A stretch of DNA of 64,000 bases, taken from contig JACKNN010000008.1 of the NCBI GenBank assembly GCA_024234855.1, positions 60,793 through 124,792 on the forward strand. The letters run 5' to 3'. The position numbers were made by a program, and so were the translations under genes. Source of the stretch: Pseudomonadales bacterium. GTDB taxonomy: Bacteria > Pseudomonadota > Gammaproteobacteria > Pseudomonadales > Halieaceae. Positions 34,562 through 45,703 of this stretch are shown piece after piece (positions within the stretch are counted from its first letter, which is position 1; each line of letters opens with the position of its first letter). The notes beneath the pieces are model-generated. The model did no database searches. It saw nothing but the letters and a program-made list of their open reading frames with translations, and had not been told where the DNA came from.

Positions 34562-35587
34562 ATGTATTCACTGGCTGAACTGGCGGACCGTTTCGGTCTG
34601 GAGTTCACCGGTGAAGCAGGCAGGATGATCACCGGTATCGCCACCCTCGCGGAGGCGGGCTCCGGTGACCTCGCGTTTCTTGCCAACGACAAATACCTCC
34701 CGCAGCTGGCTGCCACCCGCGCCGGCGCGGTTATCCTGCGACCCGAACTGGCGCCCCGCTGCCCCGCAGATTGCCTTATAGCGGCAGCGCCCTACGTCGC
34801 GTTTGCCCGTATCTCGCATCTGTTCGATCGCGCGCCACAACCGGTAACCGGCGTGCACCCGTCCGCCTGCGTTTCGCCGGATGCGGATGTGCACGCCTCT
34901 GCCTCGATCGGTCCCCATGTGGTGGTGGAGGCGGGCGCAGTACTGGCCGCCGACGTGATACTGGGGGCCGGCGTTTATATCGGTCACGACAGCCATCTTG
35001 GCAGGGGCACCCGGGTGTATCCGCACGCGGTGATTTACCACGATGTGCGCCTGGGCGAGCACTGTGTGATCCATGCGCAGGCGGTACTGGGAGCGGACGG
35101 TTTCGGCTTCGCGCCGGGTCCCGCGGGCTGGGAAAAAGTCTGCCAACTCGGTGGGGTGCGCCTGGGCGACCGTGTGGAAATAGGTGCCTGCACGACGGTG
35201 GATCGCGGCACACTGGGCCATACAGAGATCGCCGATGGCGTAATCATCGACAACCTGGTGCAGGTGGCCCACAACTGCCGCATCGGCAAAAATACCGCGA
35301 TAGCCGGTTGCACCGGTCTGGCCGGAAGCACGATTATAGGTGCCAACTGTACCCTGGCGGGGGGCGTTGGCGTTGTTGGGCACGTGCAACTATGCGACGA
35401 CGTTCACGTGACAGGAATGACCATGGTGACCAGGTCGATTACCCAACCGGGTTCCTATTCATCCGGCACGCCAATGGCAATGACCCGGGACTGGAAACGC
35501 AATGCAGTGCGTTTTTCCCAGTTGGAATCCATCCAGAAGCGTCTGGCGGCCCTGGAGAGCCGCAGCAAACACACCGACAAAGGATAA
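34562..35587 (+). CDS. lpxD: UDP-3-O-acylglucosamine N-acyltransferase
   Basis: LpxD adds the N-linked hydroxyacyl chain in lipid A synthesis. The 341-residue protein has an N-terminal uridine-binding domain followed by a left-handed beta helix made of hexapeptide repeats (about residues 100-290), with the catalytic His in VQVAHNCRIGKNT. The DGFGFAP segment is characteristic. It follows skp after 7 bases. Confidence 0.96.
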   Translation: MYSLAELADRFGLEFTGEAGRMITGIATLAEAGSGDLAFLANDKYLPQLAATRAGAVILRPELAPRCPADCLIAAAPYVAFARISHLFDRAPQPVTGVHPSACVSPDADVHASASIGPHVVVEAGAVLAADVILGAGVYIGHDSHLGRGTRVYPHAVIYHDVRLGEHCVIHAQAVLGADGFGFAPGPAGWEKVCQLGGVRLGDRVEIGACTTVDRGTLGHTEIADGVIIDNLVQVAHNCRIGKNTAIAGCTGLAGSTIIGANCTLAGGVGVVGHVQLCDDVHVTGMTMVTRSITQPGSYSSGTPMAMTRDWKRNAVRFSQLESIQKRLAALESRSKHTDKG

Positions 35588-35595
35588 GCAGCCTG

Positions 35596-36027
35596 ATGAT
35601 GGATATCGGCGAAATTCGCAAGTACTTGCCACACCGCTACCCCTTCCTGCTCGTTGACCGGGTGTTGGAACTCACCCCGGGGGAGTCGATAGTGGCCTAC
35701 AAAAACCTGAGCATCAACGAGCCCTACTTCGACGGGCATTTCCCGGGAAAGCCTATATTTCCAGGCGTTTTGTTACTGGAAGCGATGGCACAGGCGGCGG
35801 GCATCCTCGGCTTCAAGAGTAAGAACAAGACGCCGCAGGACGGATCCATTTACTATTTCGCCGCCGCCGATGAGTTGCGCTTCAAACGGCCCTGTGTGCC
35901 GGGCGACCGGGTGATGCTGCGCGCCACGCTGCTGTCCGAACGCCGCGGTATCGCCAAGTTTGCGGTCAGTGCGGATGTCGATGGCGAACTGGCAGCGTCG
36001 GCCACAATTCTCTGCGCTGATCGCTAG
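35596..36027 (+). CDS. fabZ: 3-hydroxyacyl-[ACP] dehydratase FabZ
   Basis: FabZ dehydrates 3-hydroxyacyl-ACP in fatty acid elongation and competes with LpxA for the same acyl chain. The 143-residue hotdog-fold protein contains LPHRYPFLLVDRVLE with the catalytic His and GHFPGKPIFPGVLLLEAMAQ with the catalytic Glu. ATG codons at 35596 and 35599 are both possible. It lies between lpxD and lpxA as usual. Confidence 0.97.
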   Translation: MMDIGEIRKYLPHRYPFLLVDRVLELTPGESIVAYKNLSINEPYFDGHFPGKPIFPGVLLLEAMAQAAGILGFKSKNKTPQDGSIYYFAAADELRFKRPCVPGDRVMLRATLLSERRGIAKFAVSADVDGELAASATILCADR

Positions 36028-36087
36028 CCGCATGATGAGGACGGCTCAGCCGGCAGGATACCCCGCTGGAGCCCGGCCCAGGCTGTC

Positions 36088-36858
36088 ATGATTCATGACC
36101 AGGCCATTGTCGATCCCGGCGCGACCCTGGCGGACGATGTCACCGTCGGCCCCTGGACGTTTATCGGCCCCAATGTCGAAATCGGCCCCGGCTGTATCAT
36201 TGAGCCCCATGTCATCATCAGGGGGCCAACCCGCATTGGCGCCGGCAACCACATTTACCAGTTTTCCAGTATCGGGGAGGACACCCCCGACCGGAAATAC
36301 CGCAATGAGCCCACCCGGCTGGTCATCGGCGATCACAATATCATTCGCGAGGGTGTCACCATTCATCGCGGTACGGTACAGGATCGCTCGGAGACGACGA
36401 TCGGCGACCACAACCTGTTGATGGCGGCGGTGCATGTAGGCCACGACTGTGTCATCGGCAACCACACTGTGCTGGTCAACAACGTGGCGCTGGCCGGCCA
36501 TGTCAGCGTGGGCGACTGGGCGATTCTCAGTGGCTACACCCTGGTGCACCAGTTCTGCAAAATCGGCACCCACAGTTTCAGCGGGATGGGGACGGCCATA
36601 GGCAAGGATGTGCCCGCCTTTATCACCGTCAGCGGCGCACCGGCGGAAGCCAAGACGATCAACCTTGAAGGCATGCGCCGGCGTGGTTTTTCCGCCGAGG
36701 CGATCCTCGATCTTCGACGGGCCTACAAAATTGTCTACAAGCAGGGCCTGACGCTCGATATTGCCCTGCAGCGGCTGGAACTCATGATGAGTGACTCGCC
36801 CGAAGTCGCCCTGCTGATAGAATCCCTGCGCGCCTCCGAACGCGGCATTGTCAGATAG
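36088..36858 (+). CDS. lpxA: UDP-N-acetylglucosamine acyltransferase
   Basis: LpxA performs the first step of lipid A synthesis. The 256-residue protein is a hexapeptide-repeat beta helix with the catalytic His in AAVHVGHDCVIGN and a C-terminal helical domain. The segment SSIGEDTPDRKY (SxGxxPQDxKY-like) is typical of LpxA. It follows fabZ after 60 bases. Confidence 0.97.
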   Translation: MIHDQAIVDPGATLADDVTVGPWTFIGPNVEIGPGCIIEPHVIIRGPTRIGAGNHIYQFSSIGEDTPDRKYRNEPTRLVIGDHNIIREGVTIHRGTVQDRSETTIGDHNLLMAAVHVGHDCVIGNHTVLVNNVALAGHVSVGDWAILSGYTLVHQFCKIGTHSFSGMGTAIGKDVPAFITVSGAPAEAKTINLEGMRRRGFSAEAILDLRRAYKIVYKQGLTLDIALQRLELMMSDSPEVALLIESLRASERGIVR

Positions 36859-36928
36859 TGTGCCACAGTTGCCTCCCGGATAATTCCCTGGCCGCGGCAA
36901 TACGCCGCGACAGGGTGCGTTCGCCCTA

Positions 36929-38068
36929 GTGCGTATTGGCGTGCTCGCCGGCGAGGCCTCCGGTGACATACTCGGTGCCCGGCTGCTGGCTGCCCTGCAT
37001 ACCCGCTGTCCTGGCCTGGTAGTCGAGGGCATTGGCGGGCCGCTGATGGAGGCACAGGGCTTGCGCAGCATGGTGCCGATGGAGCGCCTGTCCGTGATGG
37101 GCTTTGTCGAGCCGCTGCAGCGCCTGCCGGAGTTGCTGCGGATACGCCGGAGCGTCCACGACCATTTCGTGGCCAATCCACCGGATCTCTTCCTCGGTAT
37201 CGACTCCCCCGACTTCAATCTGCAACTGGAGCGGCGCCTGCGCCGCCGCGGGATTGTCACCGCGCACCTGGTGAGCCCCTCGGTCTGGGCCTGGCGATCG
37301 GGCCGGGTGCGGGGAATCAGGCGCTCGGTGGACCTGATGCTGTGCCTGTTCCCGTTTGAAACCGCCGTCTATGCGCGGCACGGCGTGCCGGCCCGTTTTG
37401 TCGGTCACCCGCTGGCAGATGAAATACCCGCCAGCCCCGACCGGGACGCGGCGAGGCGGATGCTGGGGCTGGCTGCGGGTGGTAAATTGCTGGCGTTGCT
37501 GCCCGGCAGCCGCAGCGGCGAAGTGCGCCTGCTGGCGCCGGTGTTCCTGCAGGCCGCGCGGCTGCTCAGGCAGCGCGACCCGGCGCTCGCCTTTGTCCTG
37601 CCCGCGTCCAGTGCCGCGCGAGCTGCCGAACTGGAGGGCTGGCTGGCTGATTACCCGGACCTCGCCGTTACCCTGGTGAGCGGCCGTTCGCGGGATGTGA
37701 TGACGGCCTGTGATGCGGTGCTGCTGGCCTCCGGCACCGCCACCCTGGAGGCGGCCCTGCTCAATCGGCCCATGGTCGTCGCCTATCGCATGGGCTGGCT
37801 GAGCTGGCTGTTACTGAAACAGCTGGTGCGAACACCTTTCGCTGCACTACCCAATATCCTGGCCAGTCGTCCCCTGGTCCCGGAGTTACTGCAGGACGCG
37901 GCAACCCCCGCTGCACTCGCCGGGGCTGTGCAGCCCCTGCTGGCGGATGGTGCGGCGGCCAGCGCGCAGCGGCAGGCCTTCATTGAAATCCACCGCGATT
38001 TGAGCCAGGGCTTCGGCGAGCGCTGCGCCGAGGCGCTGCTGGCGCTCGCGGCAGCCGGGGGGAGCTGA
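36929..38068 (+). CDS. lpxB: Lipid-A-disaccharide synthase
   Basis: LpxB joins UDP-2,3-diacylglucosamine and lipid X to the lipid A disaccharide. The 379-residue GT19 glycosyltransferase has IGVLAGEASGDILGARL at the start, LGIDSPDFN, VSPSVWAWR, the LLPGSRSGEV donor-binding loop and LASGTATLEAAL. The start is a GTG at 36929. It lies 2 bases before rnhB. Confidence 0.97.
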   Translation: MRIGVLAGEASGDILGARLLAALHTRCPGLVVEGIGGPLMEAQGLRSMVPMERLSVMGFVEPLQRLPELLRIRRSVHDHFVANPPDLFLGIDSPDFNLQLERRLRRRGIVTAHLVSPSVWAWRSGRVRGIRRSVDLMLCLFPFETAVYARHGVPARFVGHPLADEIPASPDRDAARRMLGLAAGGKLLALLPGSRSGEVRLLAPVFLQAARLLRQRDPALAFVLPASSAARAAELEGWLADYPDLAVTLVSGRSRDVMTACDAVLLASGTATLEAALLNRPMVVAYRMGWLSWLLLKQLVRTPFAALPNILASRPLVPELLQDAATPAALAGAVQPLLADGAAASAQRQAFIEIHRDLSQGFGERCAEALLALAAAGGS

Positions 38069-38070
38069 TC

Positions 38071-38670
38071 GTGCAAGACCTGTTTGCCTGCGATTACCAC
38101 GGCCCGGGCCTGGCGGGGGTCGACGAGGCGGGGCGCGGCCCGCTGGCGGGGGACGTGGTGGCGGCGGCCGTGATGCTGGACCCGGCGCGGCCCATCGCCG
38201 GTCTGCGGGACTCGAAAAAACTCAGCGCCGCCCGGCGCGAGCAGCTGGCCCTGTTGATCATGGAGCGGGCGCTGGCCTGGTCGGTAGCCCGCGCCACCGT
38301 GGCGGAGATCGACCAGCTCAACATACTGCAGGCCTCCCTGCTCGCCATGCACCGGGCGGTGCAGGCGCTGCAGCCGCAGCCGGCCTACGTGCTGGTGGAC
38401 GGCAACAGGCTGCCGCGCTGGCCCTACCCCTCGGAACCGGTGGTCAGGGGTGACGACCGGGTGCCCGCCATCGCCGCGGCATCCATCCTGGCGAAGGTCC
38501 AGCGCGACCGGGAACTGGTTGAACTGGAACGGCGCTACCCCGGCTATGGTTTTGCCACCCACAAGGGCTACCCGACCGTGGCGCACCTCGAAGCCCTGCG
38601 TACCCTGGGTGTGACGCCGGTACACCGTCGCACCTTTGCACCGGTGCGGGCACTGCTGCAGGAGGACTAG
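38071..38670 (+). CDS. rnhB: Ribonuclease HII
   Basis: RNase HII removes ribonucleotides and RNA primers from DNA hybrids. The 199-residue protein has the metal-binding GVDEAGRGPLAGDVVAAAV start, LRDSKKLSAARRE, and the Asp in YVLVDGNRLP. It uses a GTG start directly after lpxB and precedes dnaE, the common order. Confidence 0.97.
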   Translation: MQDLFACDYHGPGLAGVDEAGRGPLAGDVVAAAVMLDPARPIAGLRDSKKLSAARREQLALLIMERALAWSVARATVAEIDQLNILQASLLAMHRAVQALQPQPAYVLVDGNRLPRWPYPSEPVVRGDDRVPAIAAASILAKVQRDRELVELERRYPGYGFATHKGYPTVAHLEALRTLGVTPVHRRTFAPVRALLQED

Positions 38671-38752
38671 GGCGTTCGCTCAATGCCCGGGGAGTTCGCA
38701 TTTTGGGCCCGGGCAATACAACAATCCGGGCAAGCAGGGTAGAATCCGTCGG

Positions 38753-42241
<3,489 letters not shown>

Positions 42242-42316
42242 CGGTTCATTTTCATCATCGGCTTACAACCCACGGGCCGGAATCCTTCGGCACCGGACAA
42301 TAAGGAGCAACACCTG

Positions 42317-43108
42317 ATGTTATTGCAAGACAAGGTCGTCATCGTCTCCGGGATCGGCCCCGGCCTGGGGCAGGAACTCGCCGTGCTGGCGGCCAGGGAG
42401 GGCGCTGCCGCGGTGGTGCTGGCGGCGCGTACGGCGCAGAAGCTGACGTCTACCGAAGCGGATATCGCGGCCCTGGGCCTCGGCACGAAAGTGCTGAAGG
42501 TGGTCACCGATATTGCCGACCAGGCCCAGTGCCAGGCGCTGGCAGACGCGGCGCTGGCGGCCTTTGGCCGCATCGACGTGCTGTTCAACAGCGCTTACGA
42601 TCCCGGCAGCTTCGAGCCGATCAAGGATGCCAACCTGGACGGCTGGCGGCGGGCTATGGAGGTGAATTTCTTCGGCACCATGCAACTCACCCAGGCCTGC
42701 GTACCCGCCATGATCGCCGCAGGCGGTGGCTCGATCGTAATGATCGCGACCATGGTCGAGCACAAACCGCTGGCTACACAGGGCGGCTACGGCGCCTCCA
42801 AGTCGGCCTTGCGCAGCGCCACCAAGCACCTGGCCCTGGAACTGGGGCAGTACGGGATACGGGTCAACAGCTGCCATATGGGCTGGATGTGGGGCCCGGC
42901 GGTCGAGGGATACTTCGCCTGGCAGGCCAGTCAGTCGGGTAAGTCACAGCAGCAGCTGATTGCCGAGGTCACCCGCAACATTCCCCTGGGGATCATCCCC
43001 GATGACGGTGAATGTGCCAAGGCGGCGGTATTCCTGGCCTCCGATTACGCCAGTGTGGTGACCGGCGCCGCGCTCGATGTGAACGGCGGTGAGTATATGC
43101 CGGTCTGA
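42317..43108 (+). CDS. Short-chain dehydrogenase/reductase (SDR)
   Basis: The 263-residue protein is a classical SDR. It has a modified cofactor motif (VSGIGPGLGQELA), the NxxA-like NSAYD segment, a conserved Ser in MIATMVEHK and the catalytic Tyr-Lys in YGASKSA. The C-terminus (AVFLASDYASVVTGAALDVNGGEYMPV) is typical. Substrate cannot be told; many marine gammaproteobacteria have several such paralogues for steroid, fatty acid or alcohol metabolism. It has AAGGAG upstream and is followed by the DUF1244 gene after 29 bases, so they may be co-transcribed. Confidence 0.88.
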   Translation: MLLQDKVVIVSGIGPGLGQELAVLAAREGAAAVVLAARTAQKLTSTEADIAALGLGTKVLKVVTDIADQAQCQALADAALAAFGRIDVLFNSAYDPGSFEPIKDANLDGWRRAMEVNFFGTMQLTQACVPAMIAAGGGSIVMIATMVEHKPLATQGGYGASKSALRSATKHLALELGQYGIRVNSCHMGWMWGPAVEGYFAWQASQSGKSQQQLIAEVTRNIPLGIIPDDGECAKAAVFLASDYASVVTGAALDVNGGEYMPV

Positions 43109-43137
43109 TCCGGTGGGTTTAACAAAGGGAGCACAGC

Positions 43138-43437
43138 ATGAAAGACGACAGCGATCAGGCGACGCGGATCGAGGCGGCGGTATTCAGGCGCCTGCTGGAC
43201 CACCTGGACAGTCGCAAGGATGTACAGAATATCGAGCTGATGAACCTGGCGGGGTTCTGCCGTAACTGCCTGGCCAAGTGGTATATGGCGGCGGCCGAAG
43301 CAGAAGGGGCGGTGATCGACTACGACCGCGCCCGCGAGCGGGTCTACGGCATGCCCTACGGCGAGTGGAAAGACAAGTACCAGACCGAGGCAACGGCGGA
43401 GCAACAGGCCGCGTTCGCCGCCGCGAACCCGAAATAA
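43138..43437 (+). CDS. DUF1244 family protein
   Basis: This 99-residue protein matches DUF1244, a small helical family found in Proteobacteria. The diagnostic part is DVQNIELMNLAGFCRNCLAKWY followed by YGMPYGEWK (split here). The FCRNC pair suggests metal or redox chemistry but none is proven. It ends 12 bases before the converging orphan gene. Confidence 0.88.
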   Translation: MKDDSDQATRIEAAVFRRLLDHLDSRKDVQNIELMNLAGFCRNCLAKWYMAAAEAEGAVIDYDRARERVYGMPYGEWKDKYQTEATAEQQAAFAAANPK

Positions 43438-43449
43438 CGCCGGCGATCG

Positions 43450-43719
43450 TTACCTGTTGGCCAGGTCTCGCAGGTAGCTGAACCGGCTGGCATAGGGCTC
43501 CAGCGCACCGTCGGCAATGCCGCGCAGGGTGGCGCCGATGGAGTCGGCCGGCGCACTGCCGGCATCTTCGCCCGCGGTGATCTGGCGGCCCAGCGCGGAC
43601 AGACCGTCACCGATGGCCGTGGCACTTTCGATGGTCGCCTGGACGAGAAACATCTCGGCTATGATCAGCTCGTCGACAGCCCGGCGTATTCTGCCCTGCG
43701 GCAGGTTGTTCGTTTCCAT
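43450..43719 (-). CDS. Conserved-looking small protein of unknown function (89 residues)
   Basis: I do not recognise this protein. It is predicted to be largely helical and mildly acidic, with an RRAVDELIIAEMFLVQATIES amphipathic stretch in its N-terminal half, and lacks membrane segments or Cys. Support for it being a gene is a strong GGAGGAG site 5-6 bases before the ATG and no competing gene. It stands alone on the minus strand, facing DUF1244. It may be poly-hydroxyalkanoate-granule or stress related, but this would be a guess, so no function is given. Confidence 0.65.
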   Translation of the reverse strand: METNNLPQGRIRRAVDELIIAEMFLVQATIESATAIGDGLSALGRQITAGEDAGSAPADSIGATLRGIADGALEPYASRFSYLRDLANR

Positions 43720-43980
43720 TGCGGTCTCCTCCCGGGGAACAGCGAGCCCCGGTTTACGTCATTTATGACCCGGCGCACCGATCAGGTGCGGGAGCCTTGT
43801 GAATGTGCGTGCTTATGGGGCGTTTGATGCCGTGGCAGCCCGTTCGTTCCCGGCTTTTGGCGCGGTTTTATTCACTAAAGCAAGCCTCGTGCCAGCGGGC
43901 GCCATAGTAGTGATTTTTTGTGACAGTGCAATGTCATGGCAGTCAGAATAGCTGGCAATAATGCCGGTTTGGCTGCGCGG
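43720..43980. other. Divergent intergenic region
   Basis: This region lies between the divergent orphan gene and the sulfatase promoter. It is less GC-rich than its surroundings near 43900-43980. A CGCACC/GGTGCG hairpin (43777-43793) falls in the leader of the minus-strand gene. I see no further gene. Confidence 0.4.
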
Positions 43981-44010
43981 TTGAAATTCAGCACATATCG
44001 ACCATACTAT
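43981..44010 (+). promoter_or_regulatory. Promoter of the sulfatase gene
   Basis: The sequence has -35 TTGAAA (43981-43986) and -10 TACTAT (44005-44010) with 18 bases between. The resulting leader of about 90 bases contains a short hairpin (CCCGCT/AGCGGG at 44052-44067). Confidence 0.6.
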
Positions 44011-44106
44011 CCGGCCCCTCTGCAGTTATGGCTTCACTCCCCGGGTGAAGGCCCGCTCCAGAGCGGGGACGGTCCATTCCACCTCATTTCGATAAGGAAA
44101 ATAAGT

Positions 44107-45636
44107 ATGAGTTACCGAACTGTCCTGCCACGGCTGCTGCTACTGGCGGGTGCCCTTTTTGCCCTGCCCTCACAGGCGGCTGATAAACCCAATATCCTGG
44201 TGATCTGGGGTGACGATATCGGTATAACCAATATCAGCGCCTACAGCGACGGTATTATGGGGTATCACACGCCCAACATAGACCGTATCGCCAGCGAGGG
44301 CATACGGTTTACCGATTATTACGGCGACCAGAGCTGTACCGCCGGTCGCTCAACGTTCATCACCGGCCAGTCGGGCCTGCGTACGGGCCTGACCAAGGTG
44401 GGCTTGCCCGGTGCCGAATTGGGTCTGCAGGACCGGGATATCACCATCGCTGAAGTGCTCAAGGCCCAGGGCTACGCTACCGGACAGTTCGGCAAGAACC
44501 ACCTCGGGGACCAGGACATCTTCCTGCCGACCAATCACGGCTTCGACGAGTTCTTCGGCAATCTTTACCACCTGAATGCGGAGGAGGAGCCGGAAGACCC
44601 CGACTACCCGACTGATCCCGCCTTTCGCAAGATGTTCGGCCCGCGCGGTGTAATTCACTCCTACGCCGACGGTCGCATAGAGGACACCGGCGCCCTGACG
44701 CGCAAGCGTATGGAAACCGCTGACGAGGAATTCGTCGCCGGCGCGCAGAAGTTTATCGACAAGGCGGTGAAGGCTGACAAGCCGTTTTTCGTGTGGCTGA
44801 ATACCACCGGCATGCATTTTCGCACCCACATCGCCGAGAAAAACAAGGGGCTGTCCGGCCAGGGTTTCTATAATGACGTGATGGTGGCCCACGACCGGCT
44901 GGTGGGGCAGATGCTGGACCAGCTCGACCAGCTCAAGATTGCCGATAACACCATCGTGTTTTATTCCACTGACAATGGCGTGCATTTCAACACCTGGCCC
45001 GATGCCGGCATTACCCCCTTCCGCAGCGAGAAAAACACCAACTGGGAAGGCGCCTACCGGGTTCCGGCGATGGTGCGCTGGCCGGCCAAAATCAAACCCG
45101 GGCAGATTTCCAACCAGGTGATGTCACACCTTGACTGGATGCCGACCCTGGCAGCGGTCGCCGGCGACCCCAACCTGAAGCAGGACCTGCTCAAGGGCAA
45201 GCAGGTGGGCAACAAGAAAGCCAGGTTGCACCTGGATGGCTACAACTTCCTGCCCTACCTGACCGGCGAAGTGGAAAAAGCGCCGCGGCGCGAGTACATC
45301 TACCTGGAAGACAGCGGCATGCCGGTGGGTATCCGGGTCGATGACTGGAAACTGGTATTCGCTGAAAACCGCGCCCAGACGATGGCACTGTGGGCCGAGC
45401 CTTTTGTCACGCTGCGCATGTTCAAAGTATTCAACCTGCGCCGCGACCCCTTCGAGCGCGCCGACCACAACTCCAATACCTACTGGGACTGGATGATCGA
45501 CAAGGCACCCCAGGGCTACCGGGGCATGGCCGTGATGGCGCAGTTCCTGTCGACGTTCAAGGAATACCCGCCCAGCCAGAAGCCGGATTCCTGGTCAATC
45601 GACAAGTTGACGGAGCGGTACCTGAACGTTAAATAG
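44107..45636 (+). CDS. Secreted arylsulfatase-type sulfatase
   Basis: The 509-residue protein has a signal peptide ending PSQAA and a sulfatase (alkaline-phosphatase superfamily) domain. Ca2+ ligands are in the first strand (NILVIWGDD, Asp36 and Asp37) and in YSTDNGVHFN. The formylglycine site is Cys77 in SCTAGRS. The site fits the relaxed C-x-(P/A)-x-R rule but has Ala where most sulfatases have Pro. Other motifs are GKNHLGD and GMHFRTH. It would remove sulfate esters in the periplasm or outside, useful for algal polysaccharides or other sulfated material. No maturase (FGE or anSME) is adjacent. The ATG at 44107 follows an AAGGAAAATAAGT site. Confidence 0.9.
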   Translation: MSYRTVLPRLLLLAGALFALPSQAADKPNILVIWGDDIGITNISAYSDGIMGYHTPNIDRIASEGIRFTDYYGDQSCTAGRSTFITGQSGLRTGLTKVGLPGAELGLQDRDITIAEVLKAQGYATGQFGKNHLGDQDIFLPTNHGFDEFFGNLYHLNAEEEPEDPDYPTDPAFRKMFGPRGVIHSYADGRIEDTGALTRKRMETADEEFVAGAQKFIDKAVKADKPFFVWLNTTGMHFRTHIAEKNKGLSGQGFYNDVMVAHDRLVGQMLDQLDQLKIADNTIVFYSTDNGVHFNTWPDAGITPFRSEKNTNWEGAYRVPAMVRWPAKIKPGQISNQVMSHLDWMPTLAAVAGDPNLKQDLLKGKQVGNKKARLHLDGYNFLPYLTGEVEKAPRREYIYLEDSGMPVGIRVDDWKLVFAENRAQTMALWAEPFVTLRMFKVFNLRRDPFERADHNSNTYWDWMIDKAPQGYRGMAVMAQFLSTFKEYPPSQKPDSWSIDKLTERYLNVK

Positions 45637-45703
45637 ACCTGCCCGATGCCTCGAGGCAGCCCGTTGCGAAGGTCTTTCGGGGTCGTTTCAGCAGGGTCAG
45701 GCT

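Noticed and set aside
45650..45680. TGCCTCGAGGCA palindrome as terminator between sulfatase and gcvP
   Set aside because: No T run on either side and a short stem with almost no loop.
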